Shown: in pieces, positions 1-8,394 of the stretch
Layout: every line of letters starts with the position of its first letter
How positions within the stretch are numbered: position 1 is the stretch's first letter
NCBI GenBank assembly: GCA_040779345.1
Contig: JBFONU010000001.1
Span: 124,001 to 188,000, forward strand
Length of the DNA stretch: 64,000 nucleotides
Reading direction: 5' to 3'
DNA from: Thalassotalea_H sp040779345
GTDB taxonomy: Bacteria > Pseudomonadota > Gammaproteobacteria > Enterobacterales > Alteromonadaceae
The notes under the pieces: model-generated
What the model was told of the DNA's origin: nothing
The model's input: the letters and a program-made list of their open reading frames with translations, nothing else
Database searches by the model: none
Program-made: the position numbers and the translations under genes

Positions 1-2
1 CT

Positions 3-1391
3 AGGGTAGAGAAAATATTAGCTAAGCATCAAAGGAAAATGATCGGTTGGGATGAGATCCTTCATCAAGGTCTATCAAAAAATGTTGTGGTGCAATCATG
101 GCGAGGTCTTGAGTCAATTAATGTGATTGCCAGCCAAGGGTATCAAGCGTTGCTTTCAGCGGGATATTATATTGATCAGCCTCAATTGACTAGTTATCAT
201 TATCGCAATGATCCCTTCGCTAACGTGGCGATAAATGGCAAAAATCAAAAAGTAAAAATAAGTAAAAAAGCTAATGAAGATTGGTCTTCATGGTCATTTA
301 CTATGCCTCGACTAAAAGGCAGTGCGGTGCGTGGCAAATTGACCGTTATTCGCGATAAAACAGCGGATAACGAAGAAGAGAAATTGACGGGTTATTTAAA
401 ATTAAATGACCATTATTATAAAAAAATTACCCTTTTATCCTCTTTGGCTGAGTATCAAAATAAAACACTAATTTTTAGTTTTGATAGTTGGATGGGACCC
501 ATGCGATTTGAATTAAAGCTATTGAAAAAAGCAAATTTGGCAGGGCAAATATTTGTAGGTAATAGTTACTATCCAATGGTTGTTGATAACCATAGTCAGC
601 AAGATGTTCAGCAATTGAATCTTTTACCCTTATTATCTCGCCAGCAAGCTGAGAATATTTTAGGTGGCGAAGCAACCTTATGGTCAGAGATGGTCAATGA
701 GCACAATGTCGATATTCGAACATGGCCAAGACTCTTTGCCATTGCCGAACGTTTTTGGTCGCCAATAACGCTTACAGATAGTGAACACATGTATCAGCGA
801 TTAACCCAAGTGGATTTATACGGCGCAGATATTATTGGTTTACGCCATAAAGCACAACAACGCCAAGGTTTACTGAGTTTACTCAATGTTGATGATGAAA
901 AAACTGTCAAGACATTGATTGATTTTTCGCAAGCGATTGAACCTGCTCATTATTACACTCGTCATCATATTAAATACCAAGAGAAAAAGTACCATCAAGA
1001 CGCGTCGTTAACTGATTTTGTTGACTATTTACCAGTTGAAAGTTTTGCCTTGCTTGCTATGAAGCGTCAACTTAGCGCATACAAACAAGGTGATAAGTCG
1101 GCATTAAAGAGGTTAAAAGAAACATTTATCACATGGCAAAACCGTGAAGCTCAACTTGTTGCGACTGTTAACCGAAATAATAAACTCGCGGGTCTCACTC
1201 AATACATTAATGATTATAAACGCTTAAACATTATTGCCTTGTCAGTGATAGCGCAGTGTGAGAAAAAACATTTATCAGTTAATGCCGTCAATGATAGAGC
1301 AAAAGAGCTAGCGTCAATACAAGAAAAACAACGAGAAATGGTCTTAGGTGCAGCGTCAGTGATTAAAACGTTAATCGCAATATGCCACTAA
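3..1391 (+). CDS. Beta-N-acetylhexosaminidase (GH20), 5'-truncated by window edge
   Basis: The reading frame is open from the first bases, so the gene begins outside the window; the ATG at 39 is internal. The conserved GH20 barrel ending is clear: an IGWDEIL stretch at the left edge, then SWRG, then GGEATLWSE followed by a RTWPRLFAIAERFWSP segment. Family members remove terminal GlcNAc or GalNAc from chitin oligomers or glycans, usually in the periplasm or outside the cell. The catalytic Asp-Glu pair normally lies upstream of IGWDEI and is not visible. About 100 residues (Lys/Glu-rich, residues roughly 70-185 counted from the ATG at 39) separate the YYIDQP and GGEATLWSE blocks, more than in the usual enzyme, which suggests an inserted subdomain. 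The SMP-30-like gene follows 38 bp downstream and may be co-transcribed. Confidence 0.85.
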   Translation, partial: RVEKILAKHQRKMIGWDEILHQGLSKNVVVQSWRGLESINVIASQGYQALLSAGYYIDQPQLTSYHYRNDPFANVAINGKNQKVKISKKANEDWSSWSFTMPRLKGSAVRGKLTVIRDKTADNEEEKLTGYLKLNDHYYKKITLLSSLAEYQNKTLIFSFDSWMGPMRFELKLLKKANLAGQIFVGNSYYPMVVDNHSQQDVQQLNLLPLLSRQQAENILGGEATLWSEMVNEHNVDIRTWPRLFAIAERFWSPITLTDSEHMYQRLTQVDLYGADIIGLRHKAQQRQGLLSLLNVDDEKTVKTLIDFSQAIEPAHYYTRHHIKYQEKKYHQDASLTDFVDYLPVESFALLAMKRQLSAYKQGDKSALKRLKETFITWQNREAQLVATVNRNNKLAGLTQYINDYKRLNIIALSVIAQCEKKHLSVNAVNDRAKELASIQEKQREMVLGAASVIKTLIAICH

Positions 1392-1429
1392 TCAACAACC
1401 TTTAGAGTCTAGAAAATAGTGAGATATCA

Positions 1430-2401
1430 ATGAACATAAAAAGTATTACAAGCATACTAGTGGCCATGTCGCTGTCTACCATTGCTTGCGCACAGCAAAT
1501 AAATTCAACATTACCCTTAGAAAAGGCACAAGACAATTTGTCGGTTGGTAAATCACTCTACCAAAGCACTGACTGGGTAGATGACGATACATTTACTCAA
1601 GGGGTTGAAGGTCCAGCCGTTTCACCTGATGGTATTCTATACGCGGTTAATTTTGCTGAAAATGGCACGATCGGGAAAGTGGTTGGCGAAAATAAAGGCT
1701 CGGTACTGGTTAATTTACCCAATGGCTCTATTGGTAATGGCATACGCTTTGATGCTAAAGGCAATATGTATATTGCTGATTACATTAACCATAACATTCT
1801 GACAATTAGTGCGAATAAATTGAAGAGCGATAGTGTTAACTCAGCTGATGTTAAGGTTTATGCTCATTCTGAATTAATGTCACAACCCAATGATATTGCG
1901 ATTGGGAGTGACGGAAAGTTATTTGCTAGCGACCCTAACTGGTCTGAAAGTAATGGTCAGCTATGGCGAATAGACACCGATGGCCAAGTGGTGTTGTTAG
2001 AAAAAGATATGGGAACAACCAATGGCATAGAAGTGAGTCCAGATAATAAAACCTTGTATGTTAATGAGAGTGTTCAACGAAAGGTCTGGCAATATCAGTT
2101 ATCAGCAGATGGAGAGATAACGGATAAAAAGTTACTTATACAATTTGAAGACTATGGTTTAGACGGGATGAGAGTCGATGTTGAAGGTAATTTATATATC
2201 GCGCGTTATGGAAAAGGCGTTATTGCAATAGTGTCCCCTCAAGGGCTTTTATTAAGGGAAGTCCAGCTGAAAGGGAAGTTTCCAACCAATGTCTCATTTG
2301 GTGGGGAAGAGGGAAAAAAAGTCTTTGTTACCCTGCAAAAACGTGGCGCCATTGAAACATTTTATAGTGAATTTACTGGCCGAAGTTTCAGTCATTTTTA
2401 A
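1430..2401 (+). CDS. Exported SMP-30/gluconolactonase-like beta-propeller protein
   Basis: A 323-residue protein with an N-terminal signal peptide (hydrophobic residues about 5-20, cleavage likely after CAQ or nearby). Repeated GxDG, YIAD, LYVNES and NGI blocks are typical of SMP-30/gluconolactonase/LRE-family six-bladed propellers, for example residues near SQPNDIAIGSDGKLFASD and TNGIEVSPDNKTLYVNES. Family members are Ca-dependent lactonases or sugar-lactone hydrolases; the real substrate cannot be read here. The export signal places it in the periplasm. It follows the hexosaminidase by 38 bp on the same strand, which suggests a role in sugar processing. That link is inference only. Confidence 0.75.
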   Translation: MNIKSITSILVAMSLSTIACAQQINSTLPLEKAQDNLSVGKSLYQSTDWVDDDTFTQGVEGPAVSPDGILYAVNFAENGTIGKVVGENKGSVLVNLPNGSIGNGIRFDAKGNMYIADYINHNILTISANKLKSDSVNSADVKVYAHSELMSQPNDIAIGSDGKLFASDPNWSESNGQLWRIDTDGQVVLLEKDMGTTNGIEVSPDNKTLYVNESVQRKVWQYQLSADGEITDKKLLIQFEDYGLDGMRVDVEGNLYIARYGKGVIAIVSPQGLLLREVQLKGKFPTNVSFGGEEGKKVFVTLQKRGAIETFYSEFTGRSFSHF

Positions 2402-2427
2402 TTTTTTACCTTGAACGTTTTTTACGC

Positions 2428-2456
2428 TTGTGATTGCTGCGCCTATTCTCTATAAT
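2428..2456 (+). promoter_or_regulatory. Sigma-70-type promoter of the rpsF operon
   Basis: A TTGTGA -35 element (2428-2433) and a perfect TATAAT -10 element (2451-2456) are separated by 17 bp. Transcription would start near 2463, giving a leader of about 90 nt ahead of rpsF. This is the best promoter match in the left part of the window and suits a highly expressed ribosomal operon. Confidence 0.75.
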
Positions 2457-2511
2457 ACGCGTCCTTAATTCAGCCCGAACTTTTTGTTCCTTGCCTCTTT
2501 CTGGTGTTTGG

Positions 2512-2551
2512 CTGAGCCAGCTAATGAGGCTACAACCGTAAGGAGCTCGTA
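2512..2551 (+). promoter_or_regulatory. Probable S6:S18-binding leader of rpsF
   Basis: Just before rpsF the RNA can form a GAGC/GCTC stem (2514-2517 with 2545-2548) and an inner AGC/GCT hairpin (2519-2521 with 2529-2531). Between them lies an asymmetric 3'-side loop holding a CCG triplet (2536-2538) and the AAGGA ribosome binding site. A CCG in such an internal loop is the known signature of the S6:S18 autoregulatory motif in rpsF leaders. Binding of surplus S6:S18 would block the ribosome site. The fold was drawn by eye. Confidence 0.55.
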
Positions 2552-2974
2552 ATGCGTCATTACGAAATCGTATTTATGGTTCACCCTGATCAGAGTGAAC
2601 AAGTACCTGGTATGATCCAGCGTTATACAGATTTGATCAATGCTGCTGAAGGCAAGATCCACCGTCTAGAAGACTGGGGTCGTCGTCAATTAGCATACCC
2701 AATCAATAAACTACATAAAGCACACTATGTTTTGTTAAACATTGAAGCGCCACAGTCAGTTATTGATGAGCTAGAAACTTCTTTCCGTTACAATGATGTT
2801 GTTATTCGTAACATGATCATGCGTACTAAAAACGCAGTAACTGAAGCATCAGCTATGGCTGCTGCTAAAGAAGAACGTCGCGACGATCGCCGCGAAGTTA
2901 AGCAAGAAGTTGCTCCAGCTGTTTCAGAAGCACCTGCTGAAGAAACAAAAGAAGAAGCTGCGAGCGAAGAATAA
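2552..2974 (+). CDS. rpsF: 30S ribosomal protein S6
   Basis: A 140-residue S6 protein beginning MRHYEIVFMVHPDQS, with the conserved RLEDWGRRQLAYPI block that contacts S18 and rRNA. It starts at an ATG 7 bases after a strong AAGGAG site. The C-terminal tail after residue 100 is long, highly charged and rich in Glu and Ala, ending in Glu-Glu. The E. coli protein is extended at its C-terminus with glutamates by RimK, and a RimK homologue is encoded at 53.8 kb in this window. It is the first gene of the rpsF-priB-rpsR-rplI operon. Confidence 0.97.
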   Translation: MRHYEIVFMVHPDQSEQVPGMIQRYTDLINAAEGKIHRLEDWGRRQLAYPINKLHKAHYVLLNIEAPQSVIDELETSFRYNDVVIRNMIMRTKNAVTEASAMAAAKEERRDDRREVKQEVAPAVSEAPAEETKEEAASEE

Positions 2975-2981
2975 GCTGGTC

Positions 2982-3302
2982 GTGACAAGCTCTTTTTTAG
3001 AGAATTGCCTTGTGTTGGTGGGCGAAGTGGTTAAGCCACCTAAAACATCAACAAGCCCTGCAGGTATTGTACATTGTCAGTTTTCAATGGACCATAAGTC
3101 CATACAAAATGAAGCTGGAATGAACCGACAAGCATTTGTCAGAATACAAGTAGTGGCAACCGGTGAAATGTCACAACACTTAACTCGTGATTTAATTGCG
3201 GGCAGTAAATTAAAAGTGACTGGTTTTATTAACCGTCATGAATCCAGAAACGGTAATCCGCTTTTGGTTTTACATGCTCAACATATTGAAATGATTAATT
3301 AA
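2982..3302 (+). CDS. priB: Primosomal replication protein PriB
   Basis: Single-strand DNA-binding OB-fold protein of about 106 residues. It takes part in PriA-dependent replication restart. The conserved SPAGIVHCQFSMDHKS block, the EAGMNRQAF block, and the ending LLVLHAQHIEMIN match PriB. An upstream ATG in the same frame (2910) lies inside rpsF and would add a basic extension unlike the family. GTG at 2982, 7 bp after the rpsF stop, gives MTSSFLENCLVL, which aligns with E. coli PriB. It sits between rpsF and rpsR as in other gammaproteobacteria. Confidence 0.93.
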   Translation: MTSSFLENCLVLVGEVVKPPKTSTSPAGIVHCQFSMDHKSIQNEAGMNRQAFVRIQVVATGEMSQHLTRDLIAGSKLKVTGFINRHESRNGNPLLVLHAQHIEMIN

Positions 3303-3361
3303 GGTGGAATTTTTTAGCTTATTAATACAGCAAAATAAATTCACCATATTAGGAGAAATCC

Positions 3362-3589
3362 ATGTCTCGTTTTTTTAGACGTCGTAAGTTCTGCCGCTTC
3401 ACAGCGGAAGGTGCTACCTCTATCGATTATAAAGATATTGCTACACTGAAAAACTATATCACTGAAAGTGGTAAAATTGTTCCTAGCCGTATTACTGGTA
3501 CAGCTGCTAAATATCAACGTCAACTTGGTCGTGCGATCAAGCGTGCTCGTTACTTAGCGTTATTACCATATACTGATTTACATAAGTAA
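3362..3589 (+). CDS. rpsR: 30S ribosomal protein S18
   Basis: A 75-residue protein with the typical basic start SRFFRRRKFCRF, the IDYKDI block and the RALKRARYLALLPY-like ending (here AIKRARYLALLPY). It pairs with S6 on the platform of the small subunit. An AGGAG site lies 8 bases before the ATG. The 59-bp gap after priB holds no obvious terminator, so it is part of the same operon. Confidence 0.97.
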   Translation: MSRFFRRRKFCRFTAEGATSIDYKDIATLKNYITESGKIVPSRITGTAAKYQRQLGRAIKRARYLALLPYTDLHK

Positions 3590-3609
3590 CCTAATAAGGG
3601 GTTTTGAAA

Positions 3610-4062
3610 ATGGAAGTAATTCTTCTTGATAAAATCGCCAAATTAGGCGGCCTTGGTGACAAGGTATCAGTTAAATCTGGTTATGCTCGCAACTACTTAT
3701 TACCTCAAGGTAAAGCAGTATTTGCATCTGCAGCTAATGTAGAGCACTTTGAAAGTCAGCGTGCTGAAATTGAAGCTAAATTAGCTGAAACATTAAAAGC
3801 CGCAGAAACTAAAGCAGCAAAAATTGTTGAATTAGCCGAAATCACTATCGCTTCATCAGCGGGTGAAGAAGGTAAGTTATTTGGTTCTATCGGTACACGT
3901 GATATTGCTGATGCAGTGACTGAAGCAGGTATTGAACTTGCTAAAGCTCAAGTACGTATGCCATTAGGTACTATCCGCGAAACAGGTGAATTTGATATTG
4001 CTATTCACTTACACAATGATGTTGATACTAGCATTAAAGTGATTGTTATCGCTGAAGCTTAA
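3610..4062 (+). CDS. rplI: 50S ribosomal protein L9
   Basis: A 150-residue protein starting MEVILLDKIAKLGGLGDKVSVKSGYARNYLLP in sense (only the beginning is quoted in parts: MEVILLDK, then GYARNYLLP), the diagnostic L9 N-terminal domain. A long helix and the C-terminal GKLFGSIGTRDI domain follow. A TTG two codons upstream (3604) is possible but lies too close to the AAGGGG site; ATG at 3610 has proper spacing. It is the last gene of the operon and is followed by a terminator. Confidence 0.96.
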   Translation: MEVILLDKIAKLGGLGDKVSVKSGYARNYLLPQGKAVFASAANVEHFESQRAEIEAKLAETLKAAETKAAKIVELAEITIASSAGEEGKLFGSIGTRDIADAVTEAGIELAKAQVRMPLGTIRETGEFDIAIHLHNDVDTSIKVIVIAEA

Positions 4063-4093
4063 TTTATTCATTAAGTAATAAATGTAAGTATAA

Positions 4094-4130
4094 AAACGCC
4101 GCATGGGACTTTCCTTTGCGGTGTTTTTTT
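4094..4130 (+). terminator. Rho-independent terminator after rplI
   Basis: An ACGCCGCA arm (4096-4103) pairs with TGCGGTGT (4117-4124; one G-U pair), followed by a run of Ts to 4131. It closes the ribosomal operon and separates it from mshH. Confidence 0.85.
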
Positions 4131-4203
4131 TGCTTAAAACTTTCCAAGCGTTTTTATAAATATTGACTAAACTAGCAGGTATGCTCATTTTTATTCAATA
4201 GAC

Positions 4204-5856
4204 ATGTCAAACTCACTTAAAAAAATCACTTCATTATATCGTCACAATATCCGGCGATTAATTCTCGGTATTTTGATTGCTAACATTGTATTTGTTTTTA
4301 CGAATCATTGGTTAAATGGCCAAGCTCAATGGAGTATTCTGTATTCGTCGATATCGTTAAGTGTCATCATCAGCTTGTTTCTATCTAGTTTTTGGTATCG
4401 CGCTTTATTGGTCAAACATATTAAGCATATTATCGCGTTAGAAAAGTGGGCCGATCTTTCAAAAATATGTGGTGAAATTCAAGCCGTTCCAAATTCGAAA
4501 GACAGTTTAAGTGACACCATTAATACGTTATATAAGCAATTACAAATTGCAAAAAATAGCGACAGTCGATTAGACAACGTATTAAGGAGTAATGCATTAC
4601 TTGATAAAGATACTGGAGTGGGTAATAGAGAATTTTTTAATAACAGGTTAGAAGCTTTACTAAAAGAAGAAGATATACAAGGCGCTGTGTTTTTTATTCA
4701 ATTCAATGACGTTGATTTAGTTCATTCTCTTTATGGTGAACAACAAGCGATCACCTTGTTAAATACCCTTGTGCATACCTTAAAAAACCGTTTGCAAAGC
4801 TTAGCAAAATATTTTGTCGCAAGGAGAGGGGAGTTAGAGCTAGCGGTTATTGCCCCTGATATATTTTTTAATGACGCAGAAAAGCTAGCAGAAAAACTCT
4901 TAAAAAGTTTAGCTGCTGTCCCTTTACCTGTTGGTGTCAATAAAGATGAATTTATTCACATTGGCGTAAGTTATTTTTCTCAGGCTGAAAATGCTTATCA
5001 AGTGAAGTCTGAAGCTGATATGGCATTGCGCTCTGCACAATTACAAGGTCCATCTCAGTGGTTTATGTATGATCCTGGTGAGGTAGAACATAGTGCTGCT
5101 AAAGGATCGTTAAAATGGCGTACCTTTTTAACACATGCCATTAATAAAAATGCCTTTGTAATATTTTTTCAGCCAGTAATTTCCTCTATCAATGAAGCAA
5201 TTCTCCATCATGAAGTGCTTGCTAAAGTGCGTGATAGTGATGGCAGTTTGATCAGTGCCAGAGTGTTTTTACCTATGGCCAAAAAATGCGGTATGACCCA
5301 GCAAATTGACTTGTTAGTGTTAAAGCAAGTGTGTCGAATACTCTCTTACGATACGAGTGAAGAGGACCATTGTAGTTTAAACTTATCAATTGAATCTTTG
5401 TTATCTGAAGAGTTTGTTAAACAATTTATGCAGGTATTAACGGCACATCCTAACATTTACCATCGTCTTATTATTGAAATTAGTGAGTATCATTTGGTTA
5501 ACCACTTAGCGCAAATAAAGCCTGTGTTGGTATTATTGCATCAATTAGGTATTCAATTACTGGCAGACAAAGTGGGTCAACATGTGGTGAGTGCTGAATA
5601 CCTTAAAATTTGTCCAATCAATATGATCAAGCTTCATAGGAGTTTGGTGTTAAATATTCATCAAAAGCCAGAAAATCAAATATTTATCCAAAGCTTAAAA
5701 GGGATAAGCGATGTTCATCAAATAGAAGTTTACGCGTTAGGGGTAGAAAGTATTGACGAATGGCAAACACTAAAACGCTTAGGCATTCATGGTGGGCAAG
5801 GACATTTTTTTACCGAGCCTGTAGCTCAGGTGGCAAAGGCCATTCACTTGAATTAA
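4204..5856 (+). CDS. mshH: MshH/CsrD-like membrane protein with degenerate GGDEF and EAL domains
   Basis: A 550-residue protein. Two membrane segments (about 18-34 and 45-64) flank a short periplasmic loop, followed by a coiled linker. A GGDEF-like domain (about 132-290) has its signature replaced by RRGEL near 208-212, and an EAL-like domain (about 305-545) has EVL in place of EAL near 337-339 and a weakened DDFG site. Loss of both signatures argues against c-di-GMP synthesis or cleavage and fits CsrD of E. coli, which targets CsrB/CsrC RNAs for RNase E decay, and MshH at the head of the Vibrio msh locus. Its place just ahead of the msh genes supports the call. Its 3' end overlaps the convergent gene by 47 bp. 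Confidence 0.85.
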   Translation: MSNSLKKITSLYRHNIRRLILGILIANIVFVFTNHWLNGQAQWSILYSSISLSVIISLFLSSFWYRALLVKHIKHIIALEKWADLSKICGEIQAVPNSKDSLSDTINTLYKQLQIAKNSDSRLDNVLRSNALLDKDTGVGNREFFNNRLEALLKEEDIQGAVFFIQFNDVDLVHSLYGEQQAITLLNTLVHTLKNRLQSLAKYFVARRGELELAVIAPDIFFNDAEKLAEKLLKSLAAVPLPVGVNKDEFIHIGVSYFSQAENAYQVKSEADMALRSAQLQGPSQWFMYDPGEVEHSAAKGSLKWRTFLTHAINKNAFVIFFQPVISSINEAILHHEVLAKVRDSDGSLISARVFLPMAKKCGMTQQIDLLVLKQVCRILSYDTSEEDHCSLNLSIESLLSEEFVKQFMQVLTAHPNIYHRLIIEISEYHLVNHLAQIKPVLVLLHQLGIQLLADKVGQHVVSAEYLKICPINMIKLHRSLVLNIHQKPENQIFIQSLKGISDVHQIEVYALGVESIDEWQTLKRLGIHGGQGHFFTEPVAQVAKAIHLN

Positions 5857-6772
5857 TTCTTCCTTGTTCGATAAGTCCACCTAAACCCTGTAATCCTCCT
5901 GTGTGAATTAAAACAATACGATGGTTAGGTTCAAAGTAGCCTTTTTCTACTAAATCGAGTAATGCGAGGATCATTTTTCCTGAATATATTGGCTCAAAAG
6001 GTACCTTTGTTATTTGACTAAAAGCTTTTAAACGCGCTAGGCTTTCTTGGCTAAATTTTGCATAACCGCCATCATGATAGTCATTTAAAATGTGCCAATT
6101 ATTATAAGAGCGATCTGGGTGGTTAATTAACTGATTAACTTCATCGGCTAAGTAGCCTTCTTGTTTTAAGACCGCAATTCCTAAAATAGAATGTTGCCCT
6201 TTATCACCAACAATCAACCCCGATAATGTCCCTGCACTACCTACAGGAGTTATCAAGGTATCGTAAGACGTTTGTTCATTAAGTTCACTGCAAATTTCAG
6301 CCACACCTGTTAATGCTAAGTGGTTACTGCCACCTTCTGGAATAATGAAGTAGTCAGGGTATTGTTGTGCTAATTGTTTGAGGTAGTCTTTATTATTTCT
6401 CAGTCGATAGGTTTTTCTATCGACAAACTGTAACTCCATCTGCCATTGCTTTGCTTGTGACAGGGTAAAGTTATGGCAAAATTCGGCTTCTCCTCGAATG
6501 ATACCAATTGATGGTATTGCTTGTTTGTAACAAGCATATGACAGTGCATGAATATGATTTGAATAAGCCCCACCAAAACTTACAATACCTTTAAACCCTT
6601 GTTTTTTTACGTACGCTAAATTGTATTTTAGCTTTCGCCATTTATTACCAGAAATAATCACGTTGATTAAATCGTCTCTTTTGAGTCGAATATCGAGCTT
6701 ATATTGTTCAAAAAGTGGGTGCGATAATTTTTGTAAAGGTGAAGGTGTTGACATAAAAGTTGATGATTTCAT
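5810..6772 (-). CDS. PLP-dependent D-cysteine desulfhydrase / ACC deaminase family enzyme
   Basis: A 320-residue fold-type II PLP enzyme. The LKRDDL, SGNKWRKLKYNL (Schiff-base Lys within GNKWRKLK), SFGGAYSNH and TPVGSAGTLSG motifs are those of the D-cysteine desulfhydrase / 1-aminocyclopropane-1-carboxylate deaminase family. The reaction would be beta-elimination or deamination of a small amino acid; D-cysteine is the commonest substrate in enterics, but this cannot be settled by eye. It is transcribed against mshH and its coding end lies inside mshH. It stands between mshH and mshI, which are adjacent in Vibrio and Shewanella, so it looks like an insertion into the locus. Confidence 0.8.
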   Translation of the reverse strand: MKSSTFMSTPSPLQKLSHPLFEQYKLDIRLKRDDLINVIISGNKWRKLKYNLAYVKKQGFKGIVSFGGAYSNHIHALSYACYKQAIPSIGIIRGEAEFCHNFTLSQAKQWQMELQFVDRKTYRLRNNKDYLKQLAQQYPDYFIIPEGGSNHLALTGVAEICSELNEQTSYDTLITPVGSAGTLSGLIVGDKGQHSILGIAVLKQEGYLADEVNQLINHPDRSYNNWHILNDYHDGGYAKFSQESLARLKAFSQITKVPFEPIYSGKMILALLDLVEKGYFEPNHRIVLIHTGGLQGLGGLIEQGRINSSEWPLPPELQAR

Positions 6773-6803
6773 TTAATTAATCATACCTTTTACACTAAAA
6801 AAC

Positions 6804-6831
6804 TTGCGCATAACAGCTAATCAGGGATAAT
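6804..6831 (+). promoter_or_regulatory. Candidate promoter of the msh biogenesis operon
   Basis: TTGCGC (6804-6809) and GATAAT (6826-6831) are spaced by 16 bp, about 45 bp before mshI. This is the only reasonable sigma-70 pair between the divergent gene at 6772 and mshI. The match is moderate. Confidence 0.45.
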
Positions 6832-6875
6832 GAATTTAAAGGCAATTTGTTTTTAAAGCATAATAATATCGATAA

Positions 6876-7787
6876 ATGTCAATAATCACACGGATAAATC
6901 AACTTTTTTCAACGTCTGAGCCATTAGGTTCACTCGGCGTATGTTTGCAGCAGAAAACACTGAGCTGTTTTTCAATGGATGAACAAAAATCCATTGCATT
7001 TTATCGCGACGAGGTTGTCGATAATCAATACCACTATGCCTTTAAGCAGTCGAAAGAAAAAAATAACTTATCGGGTCAATGCCATCTTGTTTTGTCATCA
7101 AAACAAAACCAAATCGTGCAAGTTGATAAACCCAATGTGCCTGAAAATGAAATTAATGCTGCTGTTAAATGGCAGGTTAAAGATTTAGTTTCTATTGCAC
7201 CAATCGATCTGGTGGTTGATTATTATGACGGCCCAACGATGGCTGGTGGTATTGAAAAAATTAATGTTGTGTGTGCAACTAAGAGTGAATTACAAAGCTT
7301 AGTAGAAACGTTTAATAAAGATAATTGCTCTATAAAAACCATCACGGTTGAAGAATTTGCTTTTACGAGTTTGTGTCCTGTTGAAAATGATGCCCGATTA
7401 TTAGTGTGCCAACAGCCTGATGAAGAAATTTTACTTATTATTGTCAAAAATGGTGAATTATATTTTCAACGCCGATTGAGAGGGATGGCAACTATCGCCT
7501 TGAAAACGGAAGATGAACTTAGTATGGGGATCATTGACTCGATTAGTTTAGAGATCCAACGCTCTACAGATTATTTTGAACGTCAATTAAAACAAGCCCC
7601 AGTTCGCAGTATTGAAGTATTAGTTCCAATGGCTAATGAAGCGTTTCTTGCCCGGAAACTGGCAGAAAACACAAATGTAACGGTTAATTTATTTACTATG
7701 CCAGACGGTTATGCTGACTATCGTGAATACGCTGCTTGCATTGGCGCTACCATGTTAAATAGAAACAACGTGGAGCTTGCTGAATAA
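6876..7787 (+). CDS. mshI: MSHA biogenesis protein MshI (PilM-like)
   Basis: A 303-residue cytoplasmic protein with a distant actin-like (PilM/GspL) pattern. In pilus systems this protein forms the inner platform that links the ATPase to the PilN- and PilO-like subunits. The assignment rests on its place as first gene of the msh biogenesis run, its length and the lack of a membrane segment. No good ribosome site is visible before the ATG. It ends in a TAATG overlap with the next gene, which implies translational coupling. Confidence 0.85.
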   Translation: MSIITRINQLFSTSEPLGSLGVCLQQKTLSCFSMDEQKSIAFYRDEVVDNQYHYAFKQSKEKNNLSGQCHLVLSSKQNQIVQVDKPNVPENEINAAVKWQVKDLVSIAPIDLVVDYYDGPTMAGGIEKINVVCATKSELQSLVETFNKDNCSIKTITVEEFAFTSLCPVENDARLLVCQQPDEEILLIIVKNGELYFQRRLRGMATIALKTEDELSMGIIDSISLEIQRSTDYFERQLKQAPVRSIEVLVPMANEAFLARKLAENTNVTVNLFTMPDGYADYREYAACIGATMLNRNNVELAE

Positions 7788-8392
7788 TGAAAAAAGCCTC
7801 GATCAACCTATTACAAGCCGAACTCATTCCAGAGCAGCCATTATGGACACTAAAAAGAGTTGTTTCCGTTTGGAGCATTGCTTTATTGCTCATGTTGTCT
7901 TGGCTGTTCATGAGTCAGTATCAACTGACTCAATTGTCGAATGAATTCAAGGTGGTAAAACAGCAAAAACAACAACAAGATAACTTGTTAGTGCAACTAG
8001 AGATCAAAGTCAGCCAAAACAAAGCAGATGCAGTTTTACAAGAAAAGCTTGAAACAACTAAATTACTCTTACTCAATAAAAAAGCCTTGCATAAACAGCT
8101 CACTGATACGACTAGCACGTATGCCGCTGGTTTTTCTTCCGCTATGACGGAATTGTCACAACTTCACCATCAAGATGTTAGTCTAAAAAAAGTTCAGATG
8201 AAGCCGAAAAGTATGACTTTTTCGGGATTAGCAAGAAAACCAGAAGCTGTGCCAGCATGGTTAGCGGCATTCGAAGGCTCTACATTTCTTGCCGGTCAAA
8301 CCTTTAATCATTTTAGTTTGAATGAAAATGAAGATAAGGTGACCGAGTTTACGGTAAGTTCTCATAAATTATCTGAGCACTCGGGAGGATAA
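7787..8392 (+). CDS. MSHA biogenesis PilN-like protein (MshI2)
   Basis: A 201-residue bitopic protein. It has a short cytoplasmic N-terminus with INLLQAELIP, the conserved PilN-type peptide that binds PilM. One membrane helix follows (about 25-43), then a Gln/Lys-rich coiled coil (about 48-110) and a small periplasmic domain. It is equivalent to the PilN-like MshI2 of Shewanella. It overlaps mshI by one base and is followed two bases later by mshJ. It should pair with the PilO-like MshJ in the inner-membrane platform. Confidence 0.82.
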   Translation: MKKASINLLQAELIPEQPLWTLKRVVSVWSIALLLMLSWLFMSQYQLTQLSNEFKVVKQQKQQQDNLLVQLEIKVSQNKADAVLQEKLETTKLLLLNKKALHKQLTDTTSTYAAGFSSAMTELSQLHHQDVSLKKVQMKPKSMTFSGLARKPEAVPAWLAAFEGSTFLAGQTFNHFSLNENEDKVTEFTVSSHKLSEHSGG

Positions 8393-8394
8393 TA

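Noticed and set aside
2910..2981. Longer PriB start inside rpsF
   Set aside because: Adds a Lys-rich extension absent from PriB; the GTG at 2982 gives the family start.
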